DNA of 64,000 bases, from contig OZ020255.1 of NCBI GenBank assembly GCA_963971285.1, positions 1,116,001 through 1,180,000 of the forward strand, given 5' to 3'. The notes under the pieces were generated by a model, which saw nothing but the letters and a program-made list of their open reading frames with translations, did no database searches and had not been told where the DNA came from. This stretch comes from Astropecten irregularis. Lineage: Eukaryota; Echinodermata; Asteroidea; Paxillosida; Astropectinidae. Positions 13,901 through 24,437 of this stretch are shown here, in pieces. Position numbers and translations under genes: made by a program. The stretch's first letter is position 1; every line of letters begins with the position of its first letter.

Positions 13901-16900
13901 TTAAGTCTTTTCTCTTTTATTTTTCATCTTTTAAAAGATCAAAAAGATTTTCGGTCGTTGTTTTACTAATTTCTGGATAAATATGTCACCATTTCAGGTG
14001 GACAAATTTTAAAGGTATGTTTCTACCACCACCATCTCCATACCCTGTAAGTTAAACGTAAATCTGTGAACATTTCTGTTAGGTTTCTTACCAAAGTATT
14101 TATTTAAATATATATGCAAATTAAAAAAAAAATGGGAGATAAAAATTAAATTGCCATCCAAGTTCTGATAATCCCTAATGCCTATACAAACACTCTGAGT
14201 AAACCTCATACAGTAGTAAATGTGATACAAACCATAGTAGTGATCAGAAACGCACCCCCCCCCCAAAAAAAAACAACCCAAAATGACATCAAGGGTTCAC
14301 AATTAAGACCAATCAATTGCTTATGGCAACTTCATACACAACGGCCTGTTCTCAACTTGGCATGATTTTTATTATGTTGGTTCTTTTTGGTGTTTTTCCA
14401 AGTTAGTGAAAACTGATAAGCAGACAAAGAAAAATTTACTGCAGCTGGATTTGAACCTGCAACCCCCAGAATACCGTATGGGCGCTCTACCAACTGAGCA
14501 ATGCAGCCCTATGTTGGTGGTGTCCCAAATTGTCAACTATCTTAAATTGATTAAAAAGCAGCATCCTCTTTGAGTGATCCCCCATCAAAACTTCAAAAAC
14601 CTCTTCTAAAAAGGACTCCAACTATCTAAAAAAAAAAACCGGATCAAACATCACGGCCTAATCAGCAGTCTTGGCTGGAAGGCAATCAATGACGAGAGCT
14701 TCCAAAAAGAGCAGTGTAAAGAAATGACTATTCAAAAAATGTAACTCGTACGTTAAAATGCAGAAACTTGTCCTTTCTAGAAGAAAACTCTCTTTATTTT
14801 TGTTCTGTTTTTTTTCTTCCTCTTCTTCTTCTTGACGTTTGAAAACCCATAGAGTTTGCACAGGGGCATTGTAGACCCCACTTTGGCCACTTATAAACAG
14901 TCGATCTTAACCAAACTTGGTCAAATAAAGTCCCTATATTGTGCATGTAGAACTTTGTTTGCTGAACATTTATGTCATCATGACTTCATCGTGCACCACG
15001 TGACAGTGCCTTAAAGGGGCAAACTTCACATGCCAATTTAGAGCAAACCCTACATTCGAATCTGTTGATAAATGGAATATGTATCTTACTAAAGTCAGGA
15101 TGTTTTATATTTTAAAATTGCATTTACGTCGTCATGAAGTCATCATGCTTCACGTGACAGCACCTTAAAGGGGAAAACTTTACATGCTTATTAAGAACAA
15201 ACCTTAAAAAAAGCTCCTCATTTAAAAGCGGTCTATGATAAGACAACTATGATAAGACAACCTGAAGTTTAAAATATAAATATTAAGTTAAGAAGCAGTT
15301 TATGTCATAGACGGAAAAGCCTAATGTACTGTTTCCAACAGCCATAATGTGTACTTTTCTAATTTCTCTTCATAATTTGGCAACTCATATGAAAGATAGG
15401 AAAATATATACATACCTGTGTTAGATGCAAATGGGCTGTTCTCTTTGCGAACCAAAAAGAAACGAAAAGAAAATTGTTTCGGAAAGGGAGTCGTCCCATT
15501 TGTTGACCGATCGCTTGAGACTTACCGGGTGGAATCCCATGGAAGAAGACTCCCCCTCGGAGAACTGTCGCTGGAGACTCTTGCGAGGATTACGCCTCTC
15601 TGGTTCCTTCTGATAGTCCTTTAGCTTCAGACGTTCCAGCCCCAAGGTCTGAGGCGAATTGCCAGCTAACGAGGGAGAAGAGAGATGAAAAGTATCAATT
15701 TTATGATTTTATGACTGTGTCATGTGATTATGATTAAAGTAGTGCTGGGCTTTTTATCCGAATATAGGTTAACCAACCAGGATTTAATTATCTGGTTACA
15801 AATTTCCACTAACCGTTAACCAAAAATGAAAGGAAAAAAATAGAGACCAACGTTTGGCTCATGCTCAACAACCCAAAAAGTGTAAACTGTAGAATTTCAG
15901 TCAGTTATTTTGACCATTTTGCCGAGTAGAAAAACGCTTTTCACATACTGGATCTAAAAGAAACATTGTATGTACTTGATCTAAATGCTTGATCTAAAGA
16001 ATAACATTCCAAAGAGCATTCCAAAAGTGATGATCACATTGAAGGAGACGTATATATAATACATGTATACCAAAAATCACAAATGTCAGTCACGCATGTC
16101 ACACGTGATTACATAGGTCAACTGTTAACCTGATTTTTTTTGCAATCAGTAACCAGATATAAAATTACCCAATTTTGCCCAGCACTACTCCCATACTGTG
16201 CCCACTTTTTGAGAAAACAATGAAAAATATTGTAACCATCAATTTTTATTTTTTTCAAAGATCAAAAATAAAGTGTGGATCTCTATAAATTTGAACTACA
16301 TGAACATGTACTGTAGTTTTTGTTGAAGTTTGGGCAAATGTCTGAGAGTGTATTAGGTATTGCAGATGGATGAACGTACATGATGTACCTGATGTACCTG
16401 TTCGTGGCTGGGGGCTGGTGTACATCACCTTGCCCGGCAGACTAGACGTCTGGGCAGTTGGTCCACTGTTCCATCTTCGTTTTATCTGTTGTTCAAAACG
16501 ACAACAAAAGGTCAAACAATGCAGCATTTGGTGTTACTGATCGACCCATTAAGCCCCGCCCAGTGATTTGCATGTCTTAAAGGTACAGTACAGGATTGGT
16601 AATATACCCAAACAGAAATGTTCACAGATTTCTATAACTTTCAGGATATGAAGATGGTGCTGGTAGAAACATATTATTGTTAAAATATTTCCGCCTGAAA
16701 TGGTCATCAAATAACCACAAGGGAAACTGAATGAATTTTAAAGTCATTGAAAAGTGAACAGGTAAACAAAGAAAACATTGACTGGAGCAGGATTCGAACC
16801 GCCGACCTCTTGAAATGGTGTTTGGTATTTGGAACATTTTTCTTGTGACTCAGATGGACTTGGGGGTAAAAGATGAATGAACGGATTGACGGAACAGAGG

Positions 16901-19900
16901 GCATACTGTACTTACGGGCTTGTTAGGGTTGGATGGGAACGTATATCGTCTGGACTCTAGAGGGCTTTGCGGTGACGAGGATCCGCTGTGACTCCCCGAA
17001 CTGCCCACCAAAGGTCTCTTCTCTCCTTCTGGTTCCTCCATTTGCTCCTCGCTTTCAAGAAATGGCATCGCAAAGGATCCCAAATCCTAGGAGGAAGAGA
17101 AGGTACAAAACATCAAATATATATGCAAGCCTGGAATTTAACGGAGGCCACTGTTTGGGAGGAAATGTTTACCTCCCGCTGTGACCACAAAGGGTAGAAC
17201 TTTTTTGGTCTTCGGAGTACTGCGTCTGAACATCGCCACTGTCTATCCATGGGCATCAAACCCTAGAGGCTCTACACGGATGTACTTGTATAGAACTGTT
17301 CAGACGCAGTACTGAGACCAAAAAAGGTCTAGACCCTTTGAGGTCACAGCAGGAGGTAAACATTTCATCCCAAACGCCTTGTGTGCATACTACACAGGGT
17401 TAAACTGAAAACAGTCTATCTCTGGTGTTTAGAGGTCACTCGTATTGCATATTCTCTGAAACTGAACATCCCTTAATTCATAAGTAAAACTGACCACTAG
17501 TGAGTTTTACACCCGCTCAAAGTCACTCTAAACCAGATGTGGTTGAGATAATCCATTCAGATGTCTTAATGCCCATTTGTAGACCTACGTAGTCTAGACC
17601 GTCTCTCCTTGGCAGCCTGAGGGCCTGTTTGTTTCGGACGAATCCTACGGATCCGGATCCCATTTTAGCGTACCCTGCATAGGAGAAGGATCCCAAAATA
17701 TCAGATCCTTTGCGTGAAACAAACAAGCCCTGAGTTTTCAAAGATAGACCATTTTTAGCACCAAAAAGAGTCTATCGTAGACATTCAGACACAAGTAGGC
17801 GGACCCTTTTCAGTTTAAACCGAAGATAGACCACTTTTAGTAAAGTGTCCGACAGTAGACACCCCCTATGTATACATACTTTGGGCCTTTGGAGGAACAT
17901 TCCAAAACTTCAGAGTCCGGACCAAACCAGCCCAAATGAAGACAAGTTATTTTAGGTTGACTCAACTTACATGTAAACTGACACATCTATCCCAATTCCA
18001 CTTGCAGCCTAGTTCATCTCCTTGATTAGTGCACATGTAATACAGAGCCGACCATAGGATACCAGCGCGCTCAGTATGGAGCATTTCCAAAAGCGCTCAG
18101 AGTAACGTTAATGGACGACTTGTGCAAGCAATAGTGTACGCAAACAAGTGCACACCTACGCCTACATATGTACAGTACATGTATGTACAGTATACATTAA
18201 TAAAGTATACTAGATACAATACAAATATTGTGCATGTATGTAATGCAACAAACCGGGCAAATTACTTGATGTTTGTACAGTATCAGGTTCAAGTACAGTA
18301 TCGATTTTTGTCATGTGGACCGCGATCAAAGTTTAAGCAGACTTGAAAAAACGACAATCTGAGCTATCACCTACGATATCTAATTCTATCGCTGCCAAAG
18401 GTCGCACTTGCAAAATTATGAAGGCAAAGTACAATGTACATACATGTACATGTAACCACATAAACAACTGTATTAAGCCCTGTCCGCACTGGACTTTTTT
18501 TGGGCAAAGTTACCGAGACGCTGGGTACTCATTTTAAGTCCAGTGCGGACGTCTCAGGAAGTCTACCTCTCAGTAACTTTGCCCGAGCCGTGCGGGTATT
18601 TCTACCGGCCAACTTCTGCCCGGGTAGAATGCCCAAGACACTTCACCCGAGACGAAAAGTCCAGTGCAGACAGTGGGAGTCAGGTACCCTCATGAGCCTA
18701 GTATTTACACCTCAGTAATTCTTCCCCGCGCGCACAAATCAAAAGTCCAAGTGCGGACACCAGTAATATTTCCCCATTTTTAATTTACCCATCGGCTCGG
18801 TTAAATCCCAGGAAAGAAAAGTCCAGTGCAGACAGGGCTTATGAGTTAACAGTTTGAAATTACCTTAATAGGTTAAAGGTTATTTTTCAATACGGAGCAA
18901 ATCTCCAAAAGTCTACTCAATAAAATAGTTTATGACCTCCACATTAAACGTACAATCATAAGTTCACCACTGAAAAACTACAAAATAATACGTCTAACAG
19001 CAACAAAATTCTGCTTTACTCAAAGAGTAGTTGGGATAGATAGAGATCTGGGAGGTCCAGAGGACGGGGTTAAAGCAATATTGAAGATTCTGCTGCTTTG
19101 GCAGACAACACACACTGCACTCCACACACTGTAAACAATCACACATACGGTACAATAGGAAGCAACAGCACTCAACTACATGTACACTACACACGTCAAC
19201 CAATTCAAGCGCATACAAACTGAAGCAAAAATTGGATCCAGGGTTGAAAACAATCTACAGAAAAGCAAAATGGTAGTTTGCAGGCTGGTTGGAAAATTTC
19301 ATACCATACATTTCTGATGTGGTCAGAGGCCAATAGGACTAGCGCTCGAGCTATTTATAGATTATGCCCTTTGTTATCGACAGCTATAGTTACCCGGATG
19401 TTCGGACAAATATCACAACATTTACATGTAAGTTAATGGGGCAACGGGCGACTTGTTTGTCGGAACTTCTGAATGTGACGTCACGAGCATGGAGCCCTAT
19501 TTCATGGAATCTGTTACGGCCTATTTTTGTGCTTACGGGCACTGCTACGCGTGAAATCTATTTTATGGAATCCGTGAGCAAGACTTACGGTTAGCGAAGA
19601 ATTTCTAGGGTAACCGTGACTGATTATTTTCATATGACAGCTCATTAGCAGAAATTCTGCAGAAATTCCCTGCTTAATTTAATACCGTTACCAAAAAGAA
19701 AACTCTGCCGTGACACACGCTAACCGTAAGCAAAAACAATCTGGTACCGTAAGCGAAGAATTTTTACTAACGGTAATGGATTCCATGAAATTTGGCCAAG
19801 GTAGTGCTACAAGTACATGTACAGTGTAGCTTATAAATTTGCCCAAAGATTGGGTTGATAACATGATAACCCTGCAGAAGGGGCTGTCAATAAGCCACCA

Positions 19901-22794
19901 AAGCCCAACATTGTGTAGAACGCCTAAAGCACGTATAGGCCTACGTTCTTTGAACTTGGACCATAATGTTGGGTCATCAAGCCCTTTCTACTAAAGAGCC
20001 TTGGACAGTGTTCTAGCCACGCCAGCTGGCACCGGTCATGGAAAGCCGGCACTAGGCCTTTCCGACCAGCACTGAGATGAAAAACCATATTACTGACCGG
20101 CAGAAAAAATCTTGAAATTTACAGAAACTGCACAAGTCACAACATATTGTTTGTTTTTTTCGCTCAAAGAACAGTAGGATTTTGACTTGGAGACAAATTT
20201 TGAAAGATAAATTGACCAGATCCCAAATGACAAAACAGAATATTGCTAACACGCTCACGTACGTACGGACTTGCATTTAGCTATCATGTATAATATCTCC
20301 TGGACCCCGACTGTGAGGGGCGAGAGCTCCGCTTGCTACGCTTCACAATAAGTAAATTTAGCCGACACTCAAAATGGGCTAGCTACATGTATAGGCCTTA
20401 CACTGGCCTTGGACCATAGTCCTACAAAAATACGGCAGAACTGGGAAAGGATTGCGAGGGTTAAAAGGTTTTAAAGCGATACGCTTGTTACAAAAATGTT
20501 AAAAGTAAAATATACGACACATCAAAAATTTACAAACTAGCCGGAAAGAGTGCAGTAGAAACAAACTTGTGCAGGCTACATGTAGTACTCATACACTGTA
20601 CATCAAGTCAAAACTCACATCAAAAGTTTGAGGAAAAAGAAAACAAAAATTCCACAAAACGCTACCATAATTCTGTACTACCACTATCAGCACATGTTAC
20701 ACGGCACAAGTTCCTTACCAAATGATGTGGGTTATTGCTTTGGTCCTCGGTTGTTTGAACGGGTTGAGTTTCCTATGATAGAGTAATTTAATCGAGTTCA
20801 TGCAGTTACTATCCGACAAGCTTAAAACCCTAACAGCCCCAAACCCCTCAAACTCCCACAGGTAGTTCTGTTGGGTTTTGGCTTGTTTGAGACCAAACAG
20901 TAAGGACCTGTTGTTGGGCTTTGTTCGATTCAGTACCAAAGGTCCAGGAGTACACTGTTTCATTCTGACAGGTTTGGGGAAGTAAGGCATGAGACTTGTA
21001 GAAACAAGTGTTGGAGTTTGTGGGTAATTGTGGCAGTGCGCTGGCATTTCTGAAAGCCAAGAATGATGTTCAGTAGAGCCAAATGTTCGGTATAGCAGTG
21101 TTCGTTATAGTGGCGTTCCACTGTACTCTAATTATTAGAATGATTATGAAGGCCAATTGTGTTGTTTCAGCCTTTTAAAATATTTTGTCCATGGCCTTTG
21201 CTGTGAAGTCCCTGACCTCGTTTCTATAAAAATCAATGAAAACAATCATGTGCACGCACAATGTACACCTGAACAATCCAATCATTGGTCCGATGACCTT
21301 GTTTATAATACTAGTAGTGAGCTTTTCAAATGTAATGTATGGAATACAGCAATGTTTCATAATGCTGAGTATCAAAGAGGGATCCTCTTACACTAATCAT
21401 TTTGGTCATGTCACAAACTCACATCAGGGGCCAATTTCACGGCGCTGCTTAGCACAAAAATTTGCTCAGCAGGACATTTCTGTCTTAATAAAAACAGGGT
21501 TAACAAGCAAATTTCCAGGTGTTGTGTATCACTTGATTGTTCTTTGGCTGTTGTTAACTGACCATGAACATCAAATGGAATTTTTAACGGTGGTTTCTTT
21601 TATTGAGCAAGACATTTTTGTGCTAAGCAAATTTTTGTGCTTAGCGGTGCCATGAAATTGGCCCCCGGAGTTATTTTGAAAAGGGGTTCCTCATTTTAAT
21701 GTCTAAATTTCTCTTGTGTCATAATTTATTGATATTTAGTTTAAAAAATAAATTATTTATTCATTTCTTTATTTGTTTTTACTTCATTTTATTCTTCATT
21801 GTTAACCTTGTTAAAGGGAGCATATAGGATTTGCAAGATGTGCGTTTTGGCTGAATTTGGTACTTAAACAGAAGTGAAGGCCTTAAACTTCCTTACAGAC
21901 GTTGTTTCATATTCCTATTTATGCTTTGTTCATCTGGATAGCAGAAATACAGCCGAAATAATCTTGCCCCCTCCGAATCCTTCACGATTACACCAAGCTT
22001 TGGAAATGCTAAAAAGACACTAAATCTTGATTTCCTTGAAAAAAACAAAATCTGATGAACCAAGATTTCCCATGGTGACTGTTTGAACTGTTTATGAACT
22101 GTTGAGTCTATTTTCTATTTAAACTCAAATTTGTTTTTTTGGATGTCTTGCAAATCCTGTACGCTGCCTCTAATGGTTAATTAGAGTTCATTGTGCGAGT
22201 ATTTAAGTTTGTTGACAGGACAAAGGGCCACAGTGTTTAAAAAACTTGTTTACCCTGGCCATCTTAAATAATGCTTTATTCTTCCTTCTTTCCCCTGTCA
22301 AGCCCATGGGATTTACATATTCCTTGCATTAGTTCTCTTTATTTGTCTTAAACTGGTAATTTATAAATGTATCATACTTTGGTAGGAAACCAAAACAGAA
22401 ATGTTCACAGATTTACCTATAACTTACAGGTTATAAAGATGGGGATGGCAGAAACATACCGGTAAAATTCTTCCAACTGAAATATTCATCAAGGAATTAG
22501 TAAATGCAACGACCAAAAGTATTTCTGATCTTTAAAAGATCGAAAATTACAGTGAAAAGATAAAAGAAATACTGTGGCGTTTTTCAGTTTTCTCAAAAAG
22601 TCGACTGAAGTTGGGACTGAAGTTTTCACAGATGACTGTTACTGTACCTTCCTAGATATTTTTGCTCATGAATCTGCAATTCTTTGAAAAAACCAAAGTA
22701 TGATAATACCCTTAATGCTGGTCAAATAATTTGTAAAGCATCAAATTCTTACCTTGCTCGGGTTATCAAACTCAAATTCCATCTTCTCAGCCAT
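1935..22794 (-). CDS. PRKAG2: AMPK gamma subunit, gamma-2-like long isoform (5' part; continues off the left edge)
   Basis: This is the regulatory gamma subunit of AMP-activated protein kinase, which binds AMP/ADP/ATP through CBS domains. Exons read on the minus strand: 22753-22794 (start codon; [14 protein letters not shown]), 16916-17086 (57 codons, with [14 protein letters not shown], which resembles the LSSFAMPLLDGD stretch of human gamma-2), 16398-16485, 15526-15665 (Ser/Arg-rich, [15 protein letters not shown]), 2602-2702 ([20 protein letters not shown]) and 1935-2016 ([20 protein letters not shown]). The last two are the highly conserved entry to the first CBS repeat. Phases agree at 22753/17086 (0), 16916/16485 (0), 16398/15665 (1) and 2602/2016 (0). 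Exon 15526 ends in phase 0, while 2702 needs an incoming phase of 1, so at least one exon between 15.5 and 2.7 kb was not found. The remaining CBS repeats lie left of position 1. CBS exons are near certain; the extension exons are likely. Confidence 0.85.
2136..2512 (-). mobile_element. tRNA-derived SINE, family 1 (one long copy plus a truncated second copy)
   Basis: On the minus strand the core reads GCTGGATAACTCAGTTGG, TAGAGCACCTGTACAG, then GGTTCGAATCCCACTCCAG. These correspond to pol III A-box and B-box regions of a tRNA. The tail ends in TTATTTGATGAT. A leader of about 170 bp precedes the tRNA part and runs to about 2450. A second, partial copy follows at 2455-2512. It is a SINE rather than a tRNA gene, because the arms do not fold cleanly and the same unit recurs at least eight times in the window. 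Confidence 0.8.
3103..3440. mobile_element. MITE family H (AGGGGCCGTCCATAAAGTAC inverted termini)
   Basis: Left end AGGGGCCGTCCATAAAGTAC and right end GTACTTTATGGATAGCCCCT are inverted repeats. A related copy is at 55939-56383 in the ERCC3 gene. The interior has C-rich runs and no ORF. Confidence 0.7.
3441..5600. other. Intron; repeat fragments only
   Basis: A fragment of MITE B lies near 3840-3965. A copy of MITE I lies at about 4278-4395 (CAACAAACTCATCGTAACTT to GATCGTAGGGCTTCGAG), and a low-copy repeat sits at 4690-4870 (AGGGCACCAAGGCCAG), also seen near 8210-8350 and 48610-48750. I see no exon here. Confidence 0.5.
6374..6983. mobile_element. MITE family C, long copy
   Basis: The ends are GCCCAATTTCATGGAATCCG and GGATTCCATGAAATTGGGC-type inverted repeats, seen as CAGATTCCATGAAATTGGGC at the right. 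Internal sub-terminal motifs match other family C copies (GCGAAGAATTTCTAGGGTAA; CGCTAACCGTAA). The middle holds purine-rich runs (6540-6620). No ORF is supported. Confidence 0.65.
7255..7335. repeat. Short tandem repeat, about 10-bp unit ATGTATGCAA
   Basis: About eight imperfect copies of ATGTATGCAA/ATATATGCAA occur in an AMPK gamma intron. It is non-coding. Confidence 0.75.
7721..7866. mobile_element. Short palindromic MITE
   Basis: Left arm AATATTGACTGGCGTTAC and right arm GCCAGTCAATATT are inverted, with GGGAGATACCACATA repeated inverted inside (GTGGTATCTCCC). The element is about 146 bp with almost no unique centre, so it would fold into a hairpin. Confidence 0.7.
8573..8775. mobile_element. 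Repeat family J (TTCGTTATAAC ends)
   Basis: Carries GGTCGTTCGTTATTGCGATT, ATATGTATTGTACACAAAC and ATGTTCGGTATAGCCAAATG. The same string of motifs recurs at 41780-42190 and 56385-58990; a fragment is at 21060-21125. It has weak inverted ends built on GTTATAAC/GTTATAGC. No ORF is present. Confidence 0.6.
9391..9797. repeat. Hexanucleotide-based minisatellite (AAGCCA/TAGCCA)
   Basis: About 65 hexamers of AAGCCA, TAGCCA and variants, with a 12-bp sub-period AAGCCATAGCCA. It starts in GGAGCCAGAGCCTAAGCC, the motif that ends repeat family D (37.4-37.8 kb, 54.0 kb). Long open frames across it (Tyr/Gly/Phe or Ala/Met/Leu runs) result from a 6-bp period lacking stops and are not a gene. Confidence 0.85.
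9798..10698. other. Intron, no supported feature
   Basis: Contains open frames on the minus strand (for example 10105-10497), but none has splice context or a recognised protein. There is a short CA run at 10587-10602. Confidence 0.35.
10699..10875. mobile_element. Small foldback element
   Basis: GGAGCTTTAGATTTTCACAT at the left mirrors ATCAATCTGAAGCTCC at the right, with further inverted similarity inward (GACTACGTCGATT). It is about 177 bp and non-coding. Confidence 0.5.
11210..11453. mobile_element. MITE family A, reference copy
   Basis: The termini GGGCCAATTTCATGGAGCTG and the inverse of GTGAAATTGGCCCC are followed inside by CTAAGCA/TGCTTAGC inverted blocks. Length is about 244 bp. This uninterrupted copy contains GGTTCTTAATCCTG, the site into which another MITE jumped in the 29.4-30.1 kb copy. 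Confidence 0.8.
12053..12128 (-). CDS. PRKAG2: Probable alternative first coding exon of the AMPK gamma gene (short isoform)
   Basis: The exon opens at ATG (12126-12128), encodes [20 protein letters not shown] then RKSLQ, and ends in phase 1 at CAAG followed by GTAAGG. The next known exon on the strand, 2702, needs exactly one incoming base; G plus AG gives Glu, so the two would join as ...[13 protein letters not shown]. Mammalian gamma genes do use internal promoters to make short forms, which is established. That this exon is used here is an inference from the open frame, the donor and the phase match. It is short and has no homologue that I recognise. Confidence 0.45.
12420..12600. repeat. 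Repeat family K with a CRE-like/E-box core (TGACGTCACGTG)
   Basis: Starts GCTCGAGCTATTTATAG and ends ATGTGACGTCACGTGCGTGG then AGCCCTATAAATT. Copies are at 19338-19500 and 45475-45612. This copy sits 0.3-0.47 kb upstream (minus-strand sense) of the candidate short-isoform exon at 12053-12128 and could supply promoter sites. That is an inference. Confidence 0.55.
13754..14103. mobile_element. MITE family B (AGGTAGTATCATACTTTGGT termini), TTAA-flanked
   Basis: The left end AGGTAGTATCATACTTTGG follows TTAA at 13750-13753. The right end carries TTACCAAAGTATTTA. Interior hallmarks are TCCCATACGGTGCCCACTTT, CTTTTAAAAGATCAAAAAG and TGTTTCTACCACCACCATC. Related copies are at 22366, 29610, 33230 and 48749. 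Confidence 0.7.
14426..14584 (-). mobile_element. tRNA-derived SINE, family 1
   Basis: Minus-strand A-box-like GCTCAGTTGGTAGAGCGC and B-box-like GGTTCAAATCC are present, followed by the family leader with the motif GATCACTCAAAGAGGAT (read inverted). It is a diverged copy within an AMPK gamma intron. Confidence 0.65.
16577..16825. mobile_element. MITE family B fragment split by a truncated SINE 1
   Basis: The MITE B sequence (CAAACAGAAATGTTCACAG to TTTCCGCCTGAAATGGT) is interrupted at 16705-16810 by a SINE 1 copy. TGAAATGGT occurs on both sides (16696-16704 and 16811-16819) and reads as a 9-bp target-site duplication. Confidence 0.6.
17153..17375. mobile_element. Foldback element with arms of about 80 bp
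   Basis: The left arm (GGAGGAAATGTTTACCTCCC, GCTGTGACCACAAAGGGT, GAGTACTGCGTCTGAAC) is mirrored by the right arm (GTTCAGACGCAGTACTGAG, ACCCTTTGAGGTCACAGC, GGAGGTAAACATTTCATCCC). It lies just upstream of the 16916-17086 exon of the AMPK gamma gene, in the intron. Confidence 0.7.
17620..17731. mobile_element. Short MITE (AGGGCCTGTTTGTTTC ends)
   Basis: AGGGCCTGTTTGTTTC at the left and GAAACAAACAAGCCCT at the right are inverted. Inside, GGATCCGGATCCCATTTTAG faces GGATCCCAAAATATCAGATC. It is 112 bp and non-coding. Confidence 0.65.
18474..18841. mobile_element. MITE with AAGCCCTGTCCGCACTGGAC termini
   Basis: The left end AAGCCCTGTCCGCACTGGAC is inverted at the right (GTCCAGTGCAGACAGGGCTT). Sub-terminal copies of AAGTCCAGTGCGGAC recur inside at 18535 and 18657. 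Length is about 368 bp, with no ORF. Confidence 0.75.
19338..19795. repeat. Repeat family K copy followed directly by a MITE family C copy
   Basis: 19338-19500 is family K (ending TGACGTCACGAGCATGGAG then CCCTAT). 19500-19795 is MITE C (TTTCATGGAATCTGTTACGG to GGATTCCATGAAATTTGGCC). It lies in the first intron of the long AMPK gamma isoform. Confidence 0.65.
21427..21666. mobile_element. MITE family A
   Basis: Termini are GGGGCCAATTTCACGGCGCT and GCGGTGCCATGAAATTGGCC, with CTTAGCA/TGCTAAGCA blocks inside. Length is about 240 bp. Confidence 0.8.
21813..22178. mobile_element. MITE family L (AAGGGAGCATATAGGAT ends)
   Basis: Begins GTTAAAGGGAGCATATAGGA and ends TCCTGTACGCTGCCTCTAAT then GGTTAA. 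A reverse-oriented relative lies at 61880-62198 in an ERCC3 intron (ending ATATATGCTCCCTTTAAA), and a fragment is at 38124-38170. Shared internal strings include AACTTCCTTACAGACG. Confidence 0.65.
22366..22711. mobile_element. MITE family B
   Basis: GTATCATACTTTGGTAGGAA at the left faces ACCAAAGTATGATAATACCC at the right, followed by TTAA. It lies between the first exon of the AMPK gamma long isoform (22753) and the rest of the gene, 41 bp from the exon donor. Confidence 0.7.
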
Positions 22795-23047
22795 TGTGTG
22801 CTGTCGTGGGCTCGGATTGGTCTTGTTCCTAAGGAAACTTTGGATGAGTGGCTCTCTTTAAATGAAACACAGTTGGGTATCACCGTTCACGTCTTAAACC
22901 TTGAATATAAATGACAGGGAAATAAAAGGAAAATTTCTAATAATGTCAGTCTTGACGGAGAGGACGATTAAATGTTATCAACTATAATGAGTCAACTCAG
23001 CATCAACTACCTCCACGATAATGGCATCAACTTATCCCACATTATAA

Positions 23048-23228
23048 AAACATCAACCACAAGGGAAAATTACTGACTAAGAAAAATTGACTGGAGCGGG
23101 ATTCGAACCGGCAACCTCCTGAATGCTGTACAGGCGCTGAACCACCTGAGCCAGTTGGCGCCTGTACGGTATTCATGGTCGTCGGTTCGAATCCCGCTCC
23201 AGTCAATTTTACTTTGTTCACTTTTCAA
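23048..23228. mobile_element. Head-to-head pair of tRNA-SINE family 1 copies forming a palindrome
   Basis: The left copy reads TTGACTGGAGCGGGATTCGA, then ACCGGCAACCTCC. It meets a right copy in the opposite orientation, GGTTCGAATCCCGCTCCAGT. The B-boxes are about 85 bp apart and the centre is at about 23155. RNA from either strand could form a long hairpin. Confidence 0.75.
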
Positions 23229-23539
23229 ATTATAAGAACATTGAAAATGCATTGGTTAGAATATTCCAGGCTCCAGCTAAGAAAATTGATTCCCCCCCCC
23301 TTTAAAATTCATTATATCAAATCCATCTTTAGACAAGATTTGACATATCTCCAAAAATAAAGGAATAAAGTAATTTATGGATAAGTGGGTTTTACTGGTC
23401 CACTTCCATAATGCTTATTCAGTTTGTAATGCAGTTGGAGGCATTGTGCATTGACCTGATGAGGACATGCACTAGACCATGTAGACCCCACACTGAGTAC
23501 TACTCTTATCAGTCAACAACTACATCAGATAATTAACCA

Positions 23540-23760
23540 CAAGGTTTCAAGTGGTCAGCCTGGCTACTGCTCCAGACACAGTAATTGGAAGGTGAACCCT
23601 CCATGGGTACACAAAGACAATTGACTGGAGCGGGATTCAAACCTGCAACCTCTGGAATACTGAACAAGTGCTATACCAACTGAGCTTTGGCGGTGTCCCA
23701 AATTGCCAACTATCTTTGTTGTGCCTGCCAGTCAGAAGCCATGTAACCATACACACGTAC
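23540..23760 (-). mobile_element. tRNA-derived SINE, family 1
   Basis: Minus-strand tRNA-like core with AGTTGGTATAGCACTTG and GGTTTGAATCCCGCTCCAG. The leader contains TTGACTTGGCGG-type divergent sequence and GGCTTCTGACTGGCAGGC (read inverted). It is a diverged copy with no gene nearby. Confidence 0.65.
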
Positions 23761-24437
23761 CACATACCAGGGCTCGCAATATCCACTAGACCTAGGACCG
23801 AGTCTAGTAATTTCAGTGTCGGTCTAGTTAAGTGTGTACTAGTCCGGGTGTCTAGTGATTTTGTCTTCCTTGCACAATTAAAATGGTGCCTAAATTGACA
23901 ATTATGGTTTTCCTATGTACATGAATGCCACAGGTCTAGTGTTCAAACAAAGTTCAGGTCTAGTAAAATGCTTCAGTTTCTATGCCACAGATCGCCGAAT
24001 AACAGTGCTTAATTTGGGGGTGGGGAATTTTCGACTCGTGATTTTCATACATTATCCTGTAGCCCTATATACGACGACAACGTCAGAATTACAATTACTG
24101 CAGCTAAGTCACAGAGGGCAGTACAGAACCAAGAGGAGTGGTGAAGACTAATTGCTGCGTCAACATTGATGCCCCAATTGATGCAATGATTAAAGGGCGT
24201 GTACAACATTGGTAAAGGTGAAAGAACAGCACACTCTGTGTAATCCAGCATGCAGGCGCGGTTCTACGGGGGGGCTAGGGGGGCTGTAGCCCCCCAAAAA
24301 TTTTGTCTAGCCCCCCCCAAAAAATGCAAGTGAAAAAAAAAAAGTCTTGAAAATACTGGATTTTTTCAGCTATTAAGCGCCAATTACATAAAAAACGCGT
24401 TTTGTGTGCTCTAATGTGCATGTTTTCGACCCCTAAT

